Source: Rhodoferax sp.
GTDB lineage: Bacteria > Pseudomonadota > Gammaproteobacteria > Burkholderiales > Burkholderiaceae_C
Direction of reading: 5' to 3'
Assembly: GCF_010365055.1 (NCBI RefSeq)
Contig: NZ_JAAFHA010000025.1
Location: forward strand, 1 to 41,848
DNA: 41,848 nt
Position 1 is the first letter of the stretch; every line of letters begins with the position of its first letter. Of this stretch, positions 1-8,418 are shown piece after piece. The position numbers and the translations under genes were made by a program. The notes under the pieces were generated by a model that saw only the letters and a list, made by a program, of their open reading frames with translations, was not told where the DNA came from and ran no database searches.

Positions 1-77
1 TCTCCTTCTAAAGGTTGCAGATTGACTTCCAAACCCAATCTTGGCACTTGATGCCGTTACCGGGAAGCGGGAAGTCC

Positions 78-118
78 CTTCGTATTCGTGGAATATGCGC
101 GAGCAGCTATTAAATTCG
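78..118 (-). repeat. Dispersed AT-rich short repeat, copy 1
   Basis: Read on the minus strand this stretch contains AATAGCTGCTCGCGCATATT followed by CCACG, matching the core shared with five other copies in the window (near 28.13, 29.04, 31.96, 40.83 and 41.41 kb). The shared core is roughly ATAGCTRCTCRNGCATATNNCACGG, then GGCTANAGCC in better copies. The second half is degraded here. It lies just downstream of the small gene ending at 133. The rest of positions 1-132 shows no coding signal I can support. Confidence 0.6.
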
Positions 119-132
119 CATCAGCTTGGCAG

Positions 133-444
133 TCAAATACCATCCCAAACCGCTTGCGCTTCCACTACCTCAATGAATCGTTGGGCGCTAAAGCCTTGCG
201 GGTAAAGGCTTTGCGGCTCCGCACTGGCGGCTGAATCTATTTGCGCAAACAGTCCATCCGGGGTGTGCAGCAAATGGCGGTCGTCGTTCAACGCAATCAA
301 CAGTTCTTCCAGAGACACTTTCAGGAAGCCGCCAAACCGCTGGTGGTCGCATTCGATATCTGCCTGAGCATACCGGCCCTTGTGCGGGGCCTGGCGACCA
401 CTCATGAAGCCAATGATGAGGCAGAAGAGTTTGATTCCGCTCAT
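133..444 (-). CDS. Small hypothetical protein (103 aa) downstream of the membrane protein
   Basis: I do not recognise this protein. The ATG at 444 gives 103 residues. A start at 483 would overlap the preceding gene by 29 bases, whereas 444 leaves a 10-base gap, so I prefer 444. The N terminus (MSGIKLFCLIIGFMSG) is a short hydrophobic stretch that could be a signal or anchor segment. The remainder is soluble-looking and mildly acidic, with a segment GGFLKVSLEELLIAL. It is the last gene of a minus-strand run PHP-ATPase, seven-helix membrane protein, this gene, so it may be a third component of that module. Coding status rests on the open frame and tight spacing only. Confidence 0.45.
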   Translation of the reverse strand: MSGIKLFCLIIGFMSGRQAPHKGRYAQADIECDHQRFGGFLKVSLEELLIALNDDRHLLHTPDGLFAQIDSAASAEPQSLYPQGFSAQRFIEVVEAQAVWDGI

Positions 445-454
445 GCATTGAACT

Positions 455-1783
455 CTACAATGCGCACATTTTCTTTGCAGCAATTAATTTGGGAGTTGAG
501 CCTTTAGTCGCTGGCAATTGCGTCCAACTAGCCACTTGGTCACTGGGCAAAGTGAACTTTCGGAGCACACCATTCGCCCCAGTAATTTCACAAATCGAAA
601 CCTGCCAGCGTTCGCCAATTCTAAGCAGAACCGTTGCTTCCTTAAGTAGGCAGCCAACGACTTCGTCATCAGCTTTTTCCGCGCTCAATGACTTCGCAAC
701 GGGTATCCCACTAGCCCTAAGCGTTGCACATGCTTCGGGCTTCAGCGCGAGTTGCGCATCCGCCATGCGAACCGAAGTGCGACTCATCAACCAATCATGA
801 AAACTCGGCGTCAATAATATTGCTGGCAACACCATCAAAGCAAGGAGACTGACAAAGATCAAGGTTATCGTCCACGGAGGTTCCTTCTTTTCTTTGGGAT
901 TCAACTGTATAGCCAAGTGAAATCCATAGAAGCACCACAGGACCAATCCAGCCAATGCGATGTATGCGAACTGAAGCAAAGGTTTGTCTAGCTCAAGGCC
1001 TGCAAATGATGGCCATAAAACGACCGGTAGCAACGCATAAATATTTGCTCCCGACCAAACTATCACACCAAGAATTCGGACACATGGGTCGCGCCATGGA
1101 TGTTCTGGATCAACGCCGTTGAGAATGTAGCTAAGAATCACCAAAACATCAAAAAGAAATAAGTAGACTAGCCAAGGCGTATCGAACGTCAGCATATAGC
1201 TAGGGTCGCTAGCCGTTGAAGCAAAAAGCAACATCAACCAGCTTGCAGAACCAACACTAATCATCAGCGCCAAAACCTTTATCCCGCTGAGGTAGCGATG
1301 GTCATCGGTTTTGCTGGTCCCTACCAAGATTTTGAATTTTGTCGAAAGTAGGTTGCGGCGAAGCCACGATCGTTGAAGCAAAGTTGATGCTTCTTTTGGC
1401 ATTCCCTCTTTATTACCGTCAGGACCAGTGGGGACAAAAAACCATGCTGCAAGTATCTCTTTCACTTCGCCATTCAGGCCCCAGTGGGTAATGCCAAATG
1501 GAACTGCAAGTAGTAAGATAAAAAACAACAGAAAAATGGCCGCGGTGAACGCAACGGCGGCGCCTAGGGTTGCGACACTCTGGAGCCCGTCTATCGGCAA
1601 GTATCCTATTCGTAGGCAATACAGGAGCGTGACCATCGAGCCAAGGGAAATGCTCACAGGTACTGCAGTCTTGATTGATTTCTTGACGAATTCAAGTGCA
1701 TTCTTCAAATCACGCAGGCCGTTGGACTCGTTTGCCGGGACCTCAAGTGGTTCACCATTAGTATTCAAGTTCTTCTCACTCAT
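455..1783 (-). CDS. Hypothetical polytopic membrane protein (442 aa, about 7 helices)
   Basis: This is an integral membrane protein of unknown family. Hydrophobic segments lie near residues 39-61, 70-97, 168-190, 202-222, 236-258, 269-292 and 303-324. A soluble loop of about 70 residues follows helix 2, and a C-terminal soluble domain of about 115 residues follows the last helix. The N-terminal 35 residues are hydrophilic. It lies 165 bases downstream of the PHP-domain ATPase on the same strand and 10 bases upstream of a small gene, so the three may be one transcription unit. Base composition is clearly lower in GC than the rest of the window, in keeping with transfer. No catalytic motif is visible. 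Given the ATPase neighbour it could be a membrane effector of a defence module, but this is inference from context. Confidence 0.7.
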   Translation of the reverse strand: MSEKNLNTNGEPLEVPANESNGLRDLKNALEFVKKSIKTAVPVSISLGSMVTLLYCLRIGYLPIDGLQSVATLGAAVAFTAAIFLLFFILLLAVPFGITHWGLNGEVKEILAAWFFVPTGPDGNKEGMPKEASTLLQRSWLRRNLLSTKFKILVGTSKTDDHRYLSGIKVLALMISVGSASWLMLLFASTASDPSYMLTFDTPWLVYLFLFDVLVILSYILNGVDPEHPWRDPCVRILGVIVWSGANIYALLPVVLWPSFAGLELDKPLLQFAYIALAGLVLWCFYGFHLAIQLNPKEKKEPPWTITLIFVSLLALMVLPAILLTPSFHDWLMSRTSVRMADAQLALKPEACATLRASGIPVAKSLSAEKADDEVVGCLLKEATVLLRIGERWQVSICEITGANGVLRKFTLPSDQVASWTQLPATKGSTPKLIAAKKMCAL

Positions 1784-1926
1784 ATTTCTATCGTTGGCAA
1801 TTTTGTTGCGGTATCAAGTTTTCGGAGTAACTTCAAAAATATCGTTGCCGCAGGTATATGCACCACTGACAGCCACCTTTGGTACCCCACTTGTTGAAAT
1901 ACTGGTAGCGCCTATATTGCCAAATA

Positions 1927-1941
1927 CCTGTCAAGGACAGG
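1927..1941 (-). other. Small stem-loop just after the ATPase gene
   Basis: CCTGTC-AAG-GACAGG forms a perfect 6-bp stem with a 3-base loop, 8 bases beyond the ATPase stop codon. On the minus strand it is followed by TATTTGG, a poor U-tract, so it could be a weak attenuator between the ATPase and the membrane protein. The rest of 1784-1948 contains no startable frame. Confidence 0.3.
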
Positions 1942-1948
1942 AGGTGCA

Positions 1949-4900
1949 TCAGAGACCGTACTTCTGCTTCCGGTTTTTGAATGCTGGTTCAGTGCCTTCA
2001 AGAATTTCTACCACTCTGGCTTTGATTAAGGGCGCCTCAATGCCCCCTGCGATGTAATTGAAAGTGTTAGTCGCCTTATCGCACGTCGCACAAATGATCT
2101 GTTCGGCGTCGCACACCACCGCAAGATTTGGGTTGTGGGTAACCATGATGACTTGGCGGCGTTGTTTGGCAGCCTTGATGCACTTGACGAGCACCTTGAA
2201 AATGGTCTGGTTGTCGAGGTTCTCTTCGGGTTGGTCGATGATGAGTGGGATGTCATCTTTGTCAACTAATAGGTAGAAAACAAGCAAGAGCAATCCACGC
2301 TCACCTGGGGAAAGTTGGCTAATTTCTTGTTGGTCGTACGTGAGCGAATACCGGGGTAAAAGGTAGCTCATGCCGAAGAGGTAGTCGAAAATCTCCTGTG
2401 GTTCGCCACCACGCCGGAGCTGGTCAGCAATCATGGTTTCACGACCGCCTCCGGATTCGCGGCGGTCGAAGTGAAGCATGTCGTCGAGGGTATCGAGAAA
2501 TTTCAGCGTGGATTCCACATTCACGAAGTTAACTTCTTTCAACAACCCACGCATAAGTTGGTTGCTCTCGTCCACGCCGGAGAAGCTACCGCGAGACTGG
2601 CGATTTATGCGCGGGAGAAACTGCTCTTGGAAACCTGCTTCTTCGATGCGGACGTCGAAGTCCAAGGGCAAGTGCATGTCCATCTGGGCGGCGGACTTAA
2701 CGAATTCCTGAACTGGTTCGTAGAGGCGGCGGTATTCCTCGACAGTCATGACGATTTGCGCGTGGACCTTCTTGACCAACTCCACGCGGCTAAGCCTCAA
2801 CTCAGTAAGCTTTGCAGGAAGGGTTCCCAGTGATGCGATTTCTGCCTTGAACCATTCAATCGATTGGGTCTTGTCTTTGTTGCCTAAGATGTCTGCCTTG
2901 GAGCGTTCCCATTTTGCAACTTGTTCCTTGAAGATGATGAACAAGCGCTCCTTCTCCCCAAGCTTGCTCTTGATGTCGGCCACTGCCGCTTCCGCCGATT
3001 CGCGCCTCTTGTTTAGGCTGGAGGGTTCTTGGTTGGAGAGGGCGTTGTCGATGGTAGCAATTGAAGCCTTTGTCGCACTGCTAATTGCCTCGATTTTCGT
3101 CGTGTCCATCCTCAAGTCCATCAACTCAACTGCCTTCAAGCCTTCGTCTACCTCGGCCAACATGGGTGCCAACTCGGCAATGAACTGGTCGTAAGTTTTC
3201 TTGTGATTGGAAATCGCTTGGGTCACTCGGATGAGGACGGCCTGGCGTTTCACTTCAATAGCCTTCTTGTCTCGGAGCAGCTTTTCGTCGTTGCGCAGCT
3301 TTATGAGTTCGTCCTCGAGAGCTTGAATTTTCTCAGTAGCCGCTTTGGACTCTTCGACGGAGGTGTCCGATGCAGTGGGGTCGTCCACCTGAGTCGGCTT
3401 CGAACCTTCAAGCGACTTCAGCTCGGCACTTTTGGCGTCGAGCTGTTCTTGTAGGGACTGTTTGAACTTCGGCGTTAGGCGATTTTCGTTGTGCAATATT
3501 TCGGCGTTCGTCTTTGAGATCTCCTTTATCAATCGTTCACGCGCGCTGTCTATCTCGGCGACTTTGAAATTGAGTAACTCATCCATGGAGTCGTAGCCCA
3601 GTCGGGATTCTTCGGGAACGTGCGTGTAGATGATTTTTCGCAGCTCTGTATCAAACGTCGCGGAACCACCATCACCGAGCTCGTTGCACAGCGTTTCAAG
3701 ATAGCTCTGTGGTAGATATTTAACACGCTCAACGCTCGTCTCGGTGGGGTCCTGGTCTAGTTGCCGCTCAGTTTCCGTGCTGTCGTGCCAGCCCAGCGCG
3801 CCGAGGAAATGCTGCGCGAGCTTGTTCCTGGGGTTTCTGAACCGCCTGTCGTTCAGAAACGAGAAACTCTTGAAATTCTTGGTGTCGCCTGCAAGCGCAG
3901 CAATGTCGGCCAGCGCGCTTTTTCCACTTCCTTTGTTGCCGATGATGGCGACTAAATCGTGACTTAGTGGCAGATCCACATCAAACCATGTGTCGGCCAA
4001 AGTGCTGCCAGGTTTGCGACTGACCCTAAGTTTCGACACGTATTTGGTACGGTTGCTCTCGACTAACAGTCGCTTTGGCGGCGCGTCGCCGATGAATACC
4101 CGGTCTTCGAATTCTGTGAGCGCTTGTAGCAAGCCCTCAAAAGTGGCGTCAGCCTTGATCCAAGTGAAGCAGTTGCCAATGCGGTCTTTGTCCGCCGAGC
4201 TGCTCAGTGCATGGGCATCCGAGCAATCGAGCAATGTGTTCTTGACGTTCGATTCAATGAGCCTTTTGCGGGCTGAGTCATAGGCGGCGGGATTTTCTGC
4301 GGCGGTGAAAACCAAGTTGGCCTTATTAAGGACATTTTTCTTCTCGGCGATGGATTGGTTGTCCCATTTGAGGTTGTCCCATTCTGTCTTCCCAACTGCG
4401 ATCAAATACTTGCCTGCGAGGGCATGTTTGTTAAGGGCCTCCATGACCTTTTCCAAGCTTACGCATAAGTTGTTAAAGCCTTCCTCCAACGGAGAGGCGT
4501 AATCTGCTTTCTTGTCGGCTGGCACGGAGTCGATAATCATTTGACCAAGCTCTGTCAGACTATTTCGAGTGATGACGCTACTCCACTTTCCCTTCCAATT
4601 ACTTGAGTCTGGGATCAGGTCGTAGCATGGGGCGAGAGATCCGAGGAACTGCTGGCGAATCACTTCTGGATCAAGCGCGTCGAACACGACATGCAGGTTT
4701 ATTCGGGTCCAGCCCGATTGCGAATAAGTGCCGTCTTTTTCTTTTTTTACTACCCCTGCAAATTTGTCTAAACGCAGCTCGATCACTGGCAGCAGCAGAT
4801 CAATGTTTTTGAGCCGCCCGTTTTCAGACTTCTCTTTGCGCACACGCTCATAGCCATCGATGAAAATGTAGTCATTGATACCGATGACTTTGAACTCGGG

Positions 4901-5038
4901 TGGCAGGGCTTCCAGATCGAGCAAGAATGCTTCCCAAGCTTCTTCATCAGTCCCAGGATAGTTATGAACAACTGATGATGGTGTGTGGACGTGTAGGTCC
5001 CATTTTTTCCATGTTGAGCCAGCTTGATCATTTTTCAT
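1949..5038 (-). CDS. PHP-domain / SMC-like ABC ATPase (TrlF-family-like), 1029 aa
   Basis: The N-terminal part is a PHP phosphoesterase-like domain: metal-binding WDLHVHTPS (HxH at 16-18) opens the protein and LDCSDAHAL (DxH at 274-276) closes it near residue 280. A RecF/SMC-type ATPase follows: Walker A GNKGSGKSAL at 367-376, a long charged coiled-coil region about 480-790, ABC signature LSPGERG at 909-915, Walker B PLIIDQPEEN near 931-940, and the H-loop VTHNPN near 966-971. This order matches large PHP-ATPase proteins annotated in databases as TrlF-family AAA-like ATPases. PHP domains hydrolyse phosphoesters and SMC-like heads usually act on DNA or sense its state, so a nucleic-acid-directed nuclease is plausible. 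It is followed by an unknown membrane protein. ATG at 5038 sits behind an A/G-rich AAGAAG. GC content is lower than in the neighbouring housekeeping genes. Confidence 0.85.
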   Translation of the reverse strand: MKNDQAGSTWKKWDLHVHTPSSVVHNYPGTDEEAWEAFLLDLEALPPEFKVIGINDYIFIDGYERVRKEKSENGRLKNIDLLLPVIELRLDKFAGVVKKEKDGTYSQSGWTRINLHVVFDALDPEVIRQQFLGSLAPCYDLIPDSSNWKGKWSSVITRNSLTELGQMIIDSVPADKKADYASPLEEGFNNLCVSLEKVMEALNKHALAGKYLIAVGKTEWDNLKWDNQSIAEKKNVLNKANLVFTAAENPAAYDSARKRLIESNVKNTLLDCSDAHALSSSADKDRIGNCFTWIKADATFEGLLQALTEFEDRVFIGDAPPKRLLVESNRTKYVSKLRVSRKPGSTLADTWFDVDLPLSHDLVAIIGNKGSGKSALADIAALAGDTKNFKSFSFLNDRRFRNPRNKLAQHFLGALGWHDSTETERQLDQDPTETSVERVKYLPQSYLETLCNELGDGGSATFDTELRKIIYTHVPEESRLGYDSMDELLNFKVAEIDSARERLIKEISKTNAEILHNENRLTPKFKQSLQEQLDAKSAELKSLEGSKPTQVDDPTASDTSVEESKAATEKIQALEDELIKLRNDEKLLRDKKAIEVKRQAVLIRVTQAISNHKKTYDQFIAELAPMLAEVDEGLKAVELMDLRMDTTKIEAISSATKASIATIDNALSNQEPSSLNKRRESAEAAVADIKSKLGEKERLFIIFKEQVAKWERSKADILGNKDKTQSIEWFKAEIASLGTLPAKLTELRLSRVELVKKVHAQIVMTVEEYRRLYEPVQEFVKSAAQMDMHLPLDFDVRIEEAGFQEQFLPRINRQSRGSFSGVDESNQLMRGLLKEVNFVNVESTLKFLDTLDDMLHFDRRESGGGRETMIADQLRRGGEPQEIFDYLFGMSYLLPRYSLTYDQQEISQLSPGERGLLLLVFYLLVDKDDIPLIIDQPEENLDNQTIFKVLVKCIKAAKQRRQVIMVTHNPNLAVVCDAEQIICATCDKATNTFNYIAGGIEAPLIKARVVEILEGTEPAFKNRKQKYGL

Positions 5039-5200
5039 TTCATCTTCTTTCTCTCAGTATTTTTTCTCATGCCGCAAGCGTCAGTTTGTAGGATTATCAA
5101 ATCGGGGTTACAGATTTATTGATGAAGGTTTGACTGATGGCGCATTGCAAAAATAACTCAACAGGTCATCACAATTCCCACCCACCCCCATCACCAATCT

Positions 5201-5332
5201 CTACGTAGCCCTTGTCGCCGCCACATAAAACACCCGCGCCGCTTCCTTCTCGTCCTCCCCCGGCGCAGGCATGTGCCCCACGCCGGGTAGCGCCACCACG
5301 GGGAACTCCAGGCCTTTGCGCACATCACTCAT
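5201..5332 (-). pseudogene. Relic of a second UvrD-type helicase (motifs V-VI only)
   Basis: Positions 5204-5319 match 6491-6606, the 3' part of the intact helicase gene, with 5 mismatches in 116 bases and no gaps. Read on the minus strand there is a 43-codon frame from ATG at 5332 to TAG at 5201. It carries KGLEFPVVALPGVGHMP and RVFYVAATRAT, which are helicase motifs V and VI. Three of the five differences are synonymous and two change a residue (G to A, K to E), so the piece seems to come from a diverged functional helicase rather than a freshly decayed copy. Its ATG lies across the stop of the DUF1016 gene. It lacks ATP-binding motifs and is almost certainly non-functional as a helicase. 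Confidence 0.8.
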
Positions 5333-6398
5333 CCTCACCCCCCTCCAACAACACCCCCCGCCGCGCAAGCCGTTCTCGCGCTTCGATCAAAGCCTGGTGT
5401 AGATGCTGCTCCAGCTCAGCCTTGGGCGGCAGCTCGGTCCAGTATTCGGCCACGGTGATGCCGTCTTTGTGCATTTGCAGCAGCTCCACTTGCTCGCGGC
5501 TGGATTCGGCGCACAGAATCAGGCCGATGGGGGACTCTTCACCCGCCTGGCGCTCGTGTTTGTCCAGCCATTTCAAATACAGCTCCATCTGGCCTTTGTG
5601 CGCGGCTTTGAAGCGGCCCAGTTTCAGCTCGATGGCTACCAAGCGGCGCAGGCGGCGGTGGTAGAAAAGCAGGTCCAGGTAGAAGTCTTCGCCGTCGATG
5701 ACCATACGCTTTTGGCGCTCCACAAACGCAAAGCCCCGGCCCAGCTCCAGAATGAAGGCTTCTAGCTGGCGCAGGATGGCGGCTTCTAGGTCGGCCTCGT
5801 CGTGGCCTTGGCGCAGGCCCAAAAAGTCTAAGAAATACGGGTCTTTGAAGACTTGGGCGGGGCTGGTGGGGCTGGCCTCAGTAGGCTCAGCATGAACGGG
5901 GGCGGGGGCTTGCAGCGATGCGAGTTCGGTGCGCTCAAAGGCTTTGCGTTCGATCTGGTGGTGGAGTTCACGCACGCTCCAGCGTGATTCCACACATTGC
6001 TGCGCATAAAACCAGCGTGCCGCCTCGGTTTTGAGGGGAAGAAGTTGCAAAAAATGCGTCCAGCTCAAATGTCGCATCAGTGATGCGACTTTCTCCGTGT
6101 CCGGGAAAGCCAGTGCAAACTGCACCATGCGGCGCAAGTTTTTGGCCTCAAAGCCACGACCAAATTCTTGTGCCAATTGATCGCCCACACGCTTGATAAG
6201 CTGGTCGCCATACTTGGCGCGGTCAGCACCGCCCAGCACCTCGGTGTGCAGTGGCTTGCCCACACTCCAATACAGCCGTGTCAGCTCCACATTCACCGCA
6301 CCCGCCAGCCGCTGGCGGCTGCTGGCAATCAGGCTGCGCAGTTCGGCGTGCAGGTTGTCGGCAGGCGTGGGCGATGCCCCTTGCGTGATGTCGTTCAT
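5325..6398 (-). CDS. DUF1016 / YhcG-family PDDEXK nuclease-like protein (357 aa)
   Basis: The N-terminal half matches the DUF1016 N domain: residues about 20-155 with LYWSVGKPL, GFEAKNLRRM and SWTHFLQLL. A low-complexity Ala/Pro/Glu linker lies near 162-182. The C-terminal half is a predicted PD-(D/E)xK nuclease, with FYLDLLFYHR (D242) and VAIELKLGRF (E257-x-K259) as the likely catalytic set. YhcG-type proteins are common in accessory and restriction-associated loci and several are linked to DNA cleavage. Here ATG overlaps the stop of the upstream NERD-UvrD helicase in ATGA, so translation is coupled and the two probably work together. The 3' end runs into a relic of another helicase. I am confident of the family; the biological target is unknown. 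Confidence 0.85.
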   Translation of the reverse strand: MNDITQGASPTPADNLHAELRSLIASSRQRLAGAVNVELTRLYWSVGKPLHTEVLGGADRAKYGDQLIKRVGDQLAQEFGRGFEAKNLRRMVQFALAFPDTEKVASLMRHLSWTHFLQLLPLKTEAARWFYAQQCVESRWSVRELHHQIERKAFERTELASLQAPAPVHAEPTEASPTSPAQVFKDPYFLDFLGLRQGHDEADLEAAILRQLEAFILELGRGFAFVERQKRMVIDGEDFYLDLLFYHRRLRRLVAIELKLGRFKAAHKGQMELYLKWLDKHERQAGEESPIGLILCAESSREQVELLQMHKDGITVAEYWTELPPKAELEQHLHQALIEARERLARRGVLLEGGEDE

Positions 6399-8251
6399 GT
6401 GTGCAACCCTTTTGTCAGGTGATCCAAGGGGGTGGCGCTTAGCCGTTGTCCAAACCCGCTGTCGCCGCTGACTGTAACCAGCAGTCGCTGCGTAGCCCTT
6501 GTCGCCGCCACATAAAACACCCGCGCCGCTTTCTTCTCGTCCTCACCGGGCCCGGGCATGTGCCCCACGCCGGGTAGCGCCACCACGGGGAACTCCAGGC
6601 CTTTGCTGACCTTCATGGTCATCACCTTGATTTTGTTGCTGGTGGGGTCATAGTCGCCCGCGCCCAGGCGGTTCTCCACCGGCATCTTGCGTTGGGCCAG
6701 GGTGCGGGCGCAGAGGTCGCGGGTTTTGGCATCTGCACACAGCACCGCCATGTCGCCCCAGGCAAAGCCCTCCGTGTGGGCTTGGGCCAAGTGCTCGGCT
6801 ATGGCCACGGCTTCGCCCTGCAAGGTGGGTAGTTTGATGATGATGGGTGCTTGCCCCTCGCGCCCGCAGCTCACGGGTTTGATTAGCGGAATGCCGTCGT
6901 CATCTTGGTCATCTGCCGTTAGCAGGTCTGCGGCAATCAGGTTGGCGGTTTGGAGAATTTGCCGGGTGTTGCGGTAGTTGATCTTCAAAATGGTAGTGCG
7001 GCCCTGCGCCTGAATGCCCACGCTTTTGAAGCTGAACTGTTTGCTTCGCGCCCGCTCGTAAATGCTTTGCGCATCGTCAAACAGCACCAGCAGGCTGTTG
7101 GTGGCGGGGTCCACCATTTGGGTCACCAGCTTGAGCCATTCGGGCGCGAAGTCGTGGCCTTCGTCAATCATCACCGCTTGGTATTGGCCGCCGGGTATCT
7201 GGTTGCGCTCCACCGCGCGGATGACGCGGTCCACCATGTCAATCATCTTGGTGCCCACAGGCATGTTTTGCTCGGGCAGGGCTTGCCCAAAGGCCGTGAG
7301 CTGGCGGTGGCACCAGCTATGAAAATGCCGCACATGCACCCGGTCGCCCAAGCCCTTGGCCTGCATCACGCTGTGAAGCTTCACGCCCAGCGGTTCGTTA
7401 AAGCAGAGGATGAGAATGGGTTTGCTGGTGGGCGTGCTGGCCTTGGCCAAGTATTCGGCGCGGTAGCCCAAGATCATGGTCTTGCCTGAGCCCGCCACGC
7501 CGTGGATGACGCGGTGGCCGTCGCCCAGGCTGCGCGCCAACTGCTCTTGCTGCAGGTCCATCACGCGCATGATGTCGGGCAGTTCGGCGTCCAGGTCGTT
7601 GTCGTCAAACAGCGCGCCCTGCGTCTGCACCCGCACCTCCGGGAACATGATCCAGCGCACGCGGTCCAGTTGCGGCAGGCTCATGACGCCGCCCATCATG
7701 TACGGGAACATGCCCCACAGGCGGCTTTGCAGGTCTTCGGCGTCCACCGACTCGGTCATTTCATCGCGGCAGACGACGCGGTTTGGCTCGATCACGCGGT
7801 GCAATTCACCATCTATAAACTGCTTGCGCGTGAGGTTGGGAAACACCACGCCGTAGCTCCACGGAAAGGCGAGTTGGCCTTGGTGTTTGCCATCGGCCTG
7901 CACCAGCTGCGGGTCGCGCTTGAGGGCGTCGACCACGGTGTGGGCATACTGACGGGCTTGCTCGATGGGACTGGCGACGGTTTTAGGCTGGCCGTGGTCC
8001 AGAATCACCCAGTTGAGCTTGTCGGCTTGGCGGATGGTGTCGGGCTTCCAGTCTTTCACTTCCAGAATCAGCAGGCCGCGCCGAGGGTGCATCACGACAA
8101 AGTCGGGGTGTGACTGATGGGGGCCCATCGGCACGTCGTACCAGAGCAGGTAGTCGTCGTCGAGCTTTTGTTCCAGCCGTTCGGCCAGGCGTCGCTCGCC
8201 TGAGGTCATGCGCGACACGCAGGCGCCAAGCGCCGGTATCAAGGTAGCCAT
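6395..8251 (-). CDS. NERD-domain UvrD/Rep-family helicase (618 aa)
   Basis: The N-terminal NERD (nuclease-related) domain, about residues 15-130, shows SHPDFVVMHP (D50) and LILEVKDW (E64, K66), the usual metal-binding pattern. A superfamily 1 helicase core follows: Walker A GVAGSGKT at 251-258, Walker B MIDEGHDF at 361-368, INYRNTRQI (motif IV region), KGLEFPVVAL from 550 (motif V) and VAATRA at 581-586 (motif VI). Such fusions are predicted to unwind and cut DNA and are frequent in mobile and defence contexts. The stop codon is shared with the start of the DUF1016 nuclease (ATGA), giving a two-gene unit. Start ATG 8251 is preceded by an A/G-rich stretch without a strong Shine-Dalgarno. Positions 8252-8418, upstream, show only a small CCGTGCG/CGCACGG inverted repeat without a T-tract. 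Confidence 0.88.
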   Translation of the reverse strand: MATLIPALGACVSRMTSGERRLAERLEQKLDDDYLLWYDVPMGPHQSHPDFVVMHPRRGLLILEVKDWKPDTIRQADKLNWVILDHGQPKTVASPIEQARQYAHTVVDALKRDPQLVQADGKHQGQLAFPWSYGVVFPNLTRKQFIDGELHRVIEPNRVVCRDEMTESVDAEDLQSRLWGMFPYMMGGVMSLPQLDRVRWIMFPEVRVQTQGALFDDNDLDAELPDIMRVMDLQQEQLARSLGDGHRVIHGVAGSGKTMILGYRAEYLAKASTPTSKPILILCFNEPLGVKLHSVMQAKGLGDRVHVRHFHSWCHRQLTAFGQALPEQNMPVGTKMIDMVDRVIRAVERNQIPGGQYQAVMIDEGHDFAPEWLKLVTQMVDPATNSLLVLFDDAQSIYERARSKQFSFKSVGIQAQGRTTILKINYRNTRQILQTANLIAADLLTADDQDDDGIPLIKPVSCGREGQAPIIIKLPTLQGEAVAIAEHLAQAHTEGFAWGDMAVLCADAKTRDLCARTLAQRKMPVENRLGAGDYDPTSNKIKVMTMKVSKGLEFPVVALPGVGHMPGPGEDEKKAARVFYVAATRATQRLLVTVSGDSGFGQRLSATPLDHLTKGLHT

Positions 8252-8418
8252 TTTTCTTATCCCGTCCCTGAGATGGTTTGCGGCCCATTATGGGCGCAAC
8301 CAAAGGGAGCCCCGGCGGGGATCGGGCTGGGTCAAACCCTTAACGCGGAGGGGCTTGCTGTTGGGTGCCGTGCGCTGCCGCACGGTCTTGAAGAATCACA
8401 AGTTCGTTGCGCGCACGC

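Noticed and set aside
1784-1948. A 38-codon minus-strand open stretch ending AYTCGNDIFEVTPKT before the membrane protein gene
   Set aside because: The sequence looks protein-like, but no ATG, GTG or TTG gives more than about 20 residues and there is no ribosome site; it may be chance or a relic.
8370-8388. CCGTGCG/CGCACGG inverted repeat after the BON lipoprotein gene
   Set aside because: The stem is short and no U-tract follows; not enough to call a terminator.
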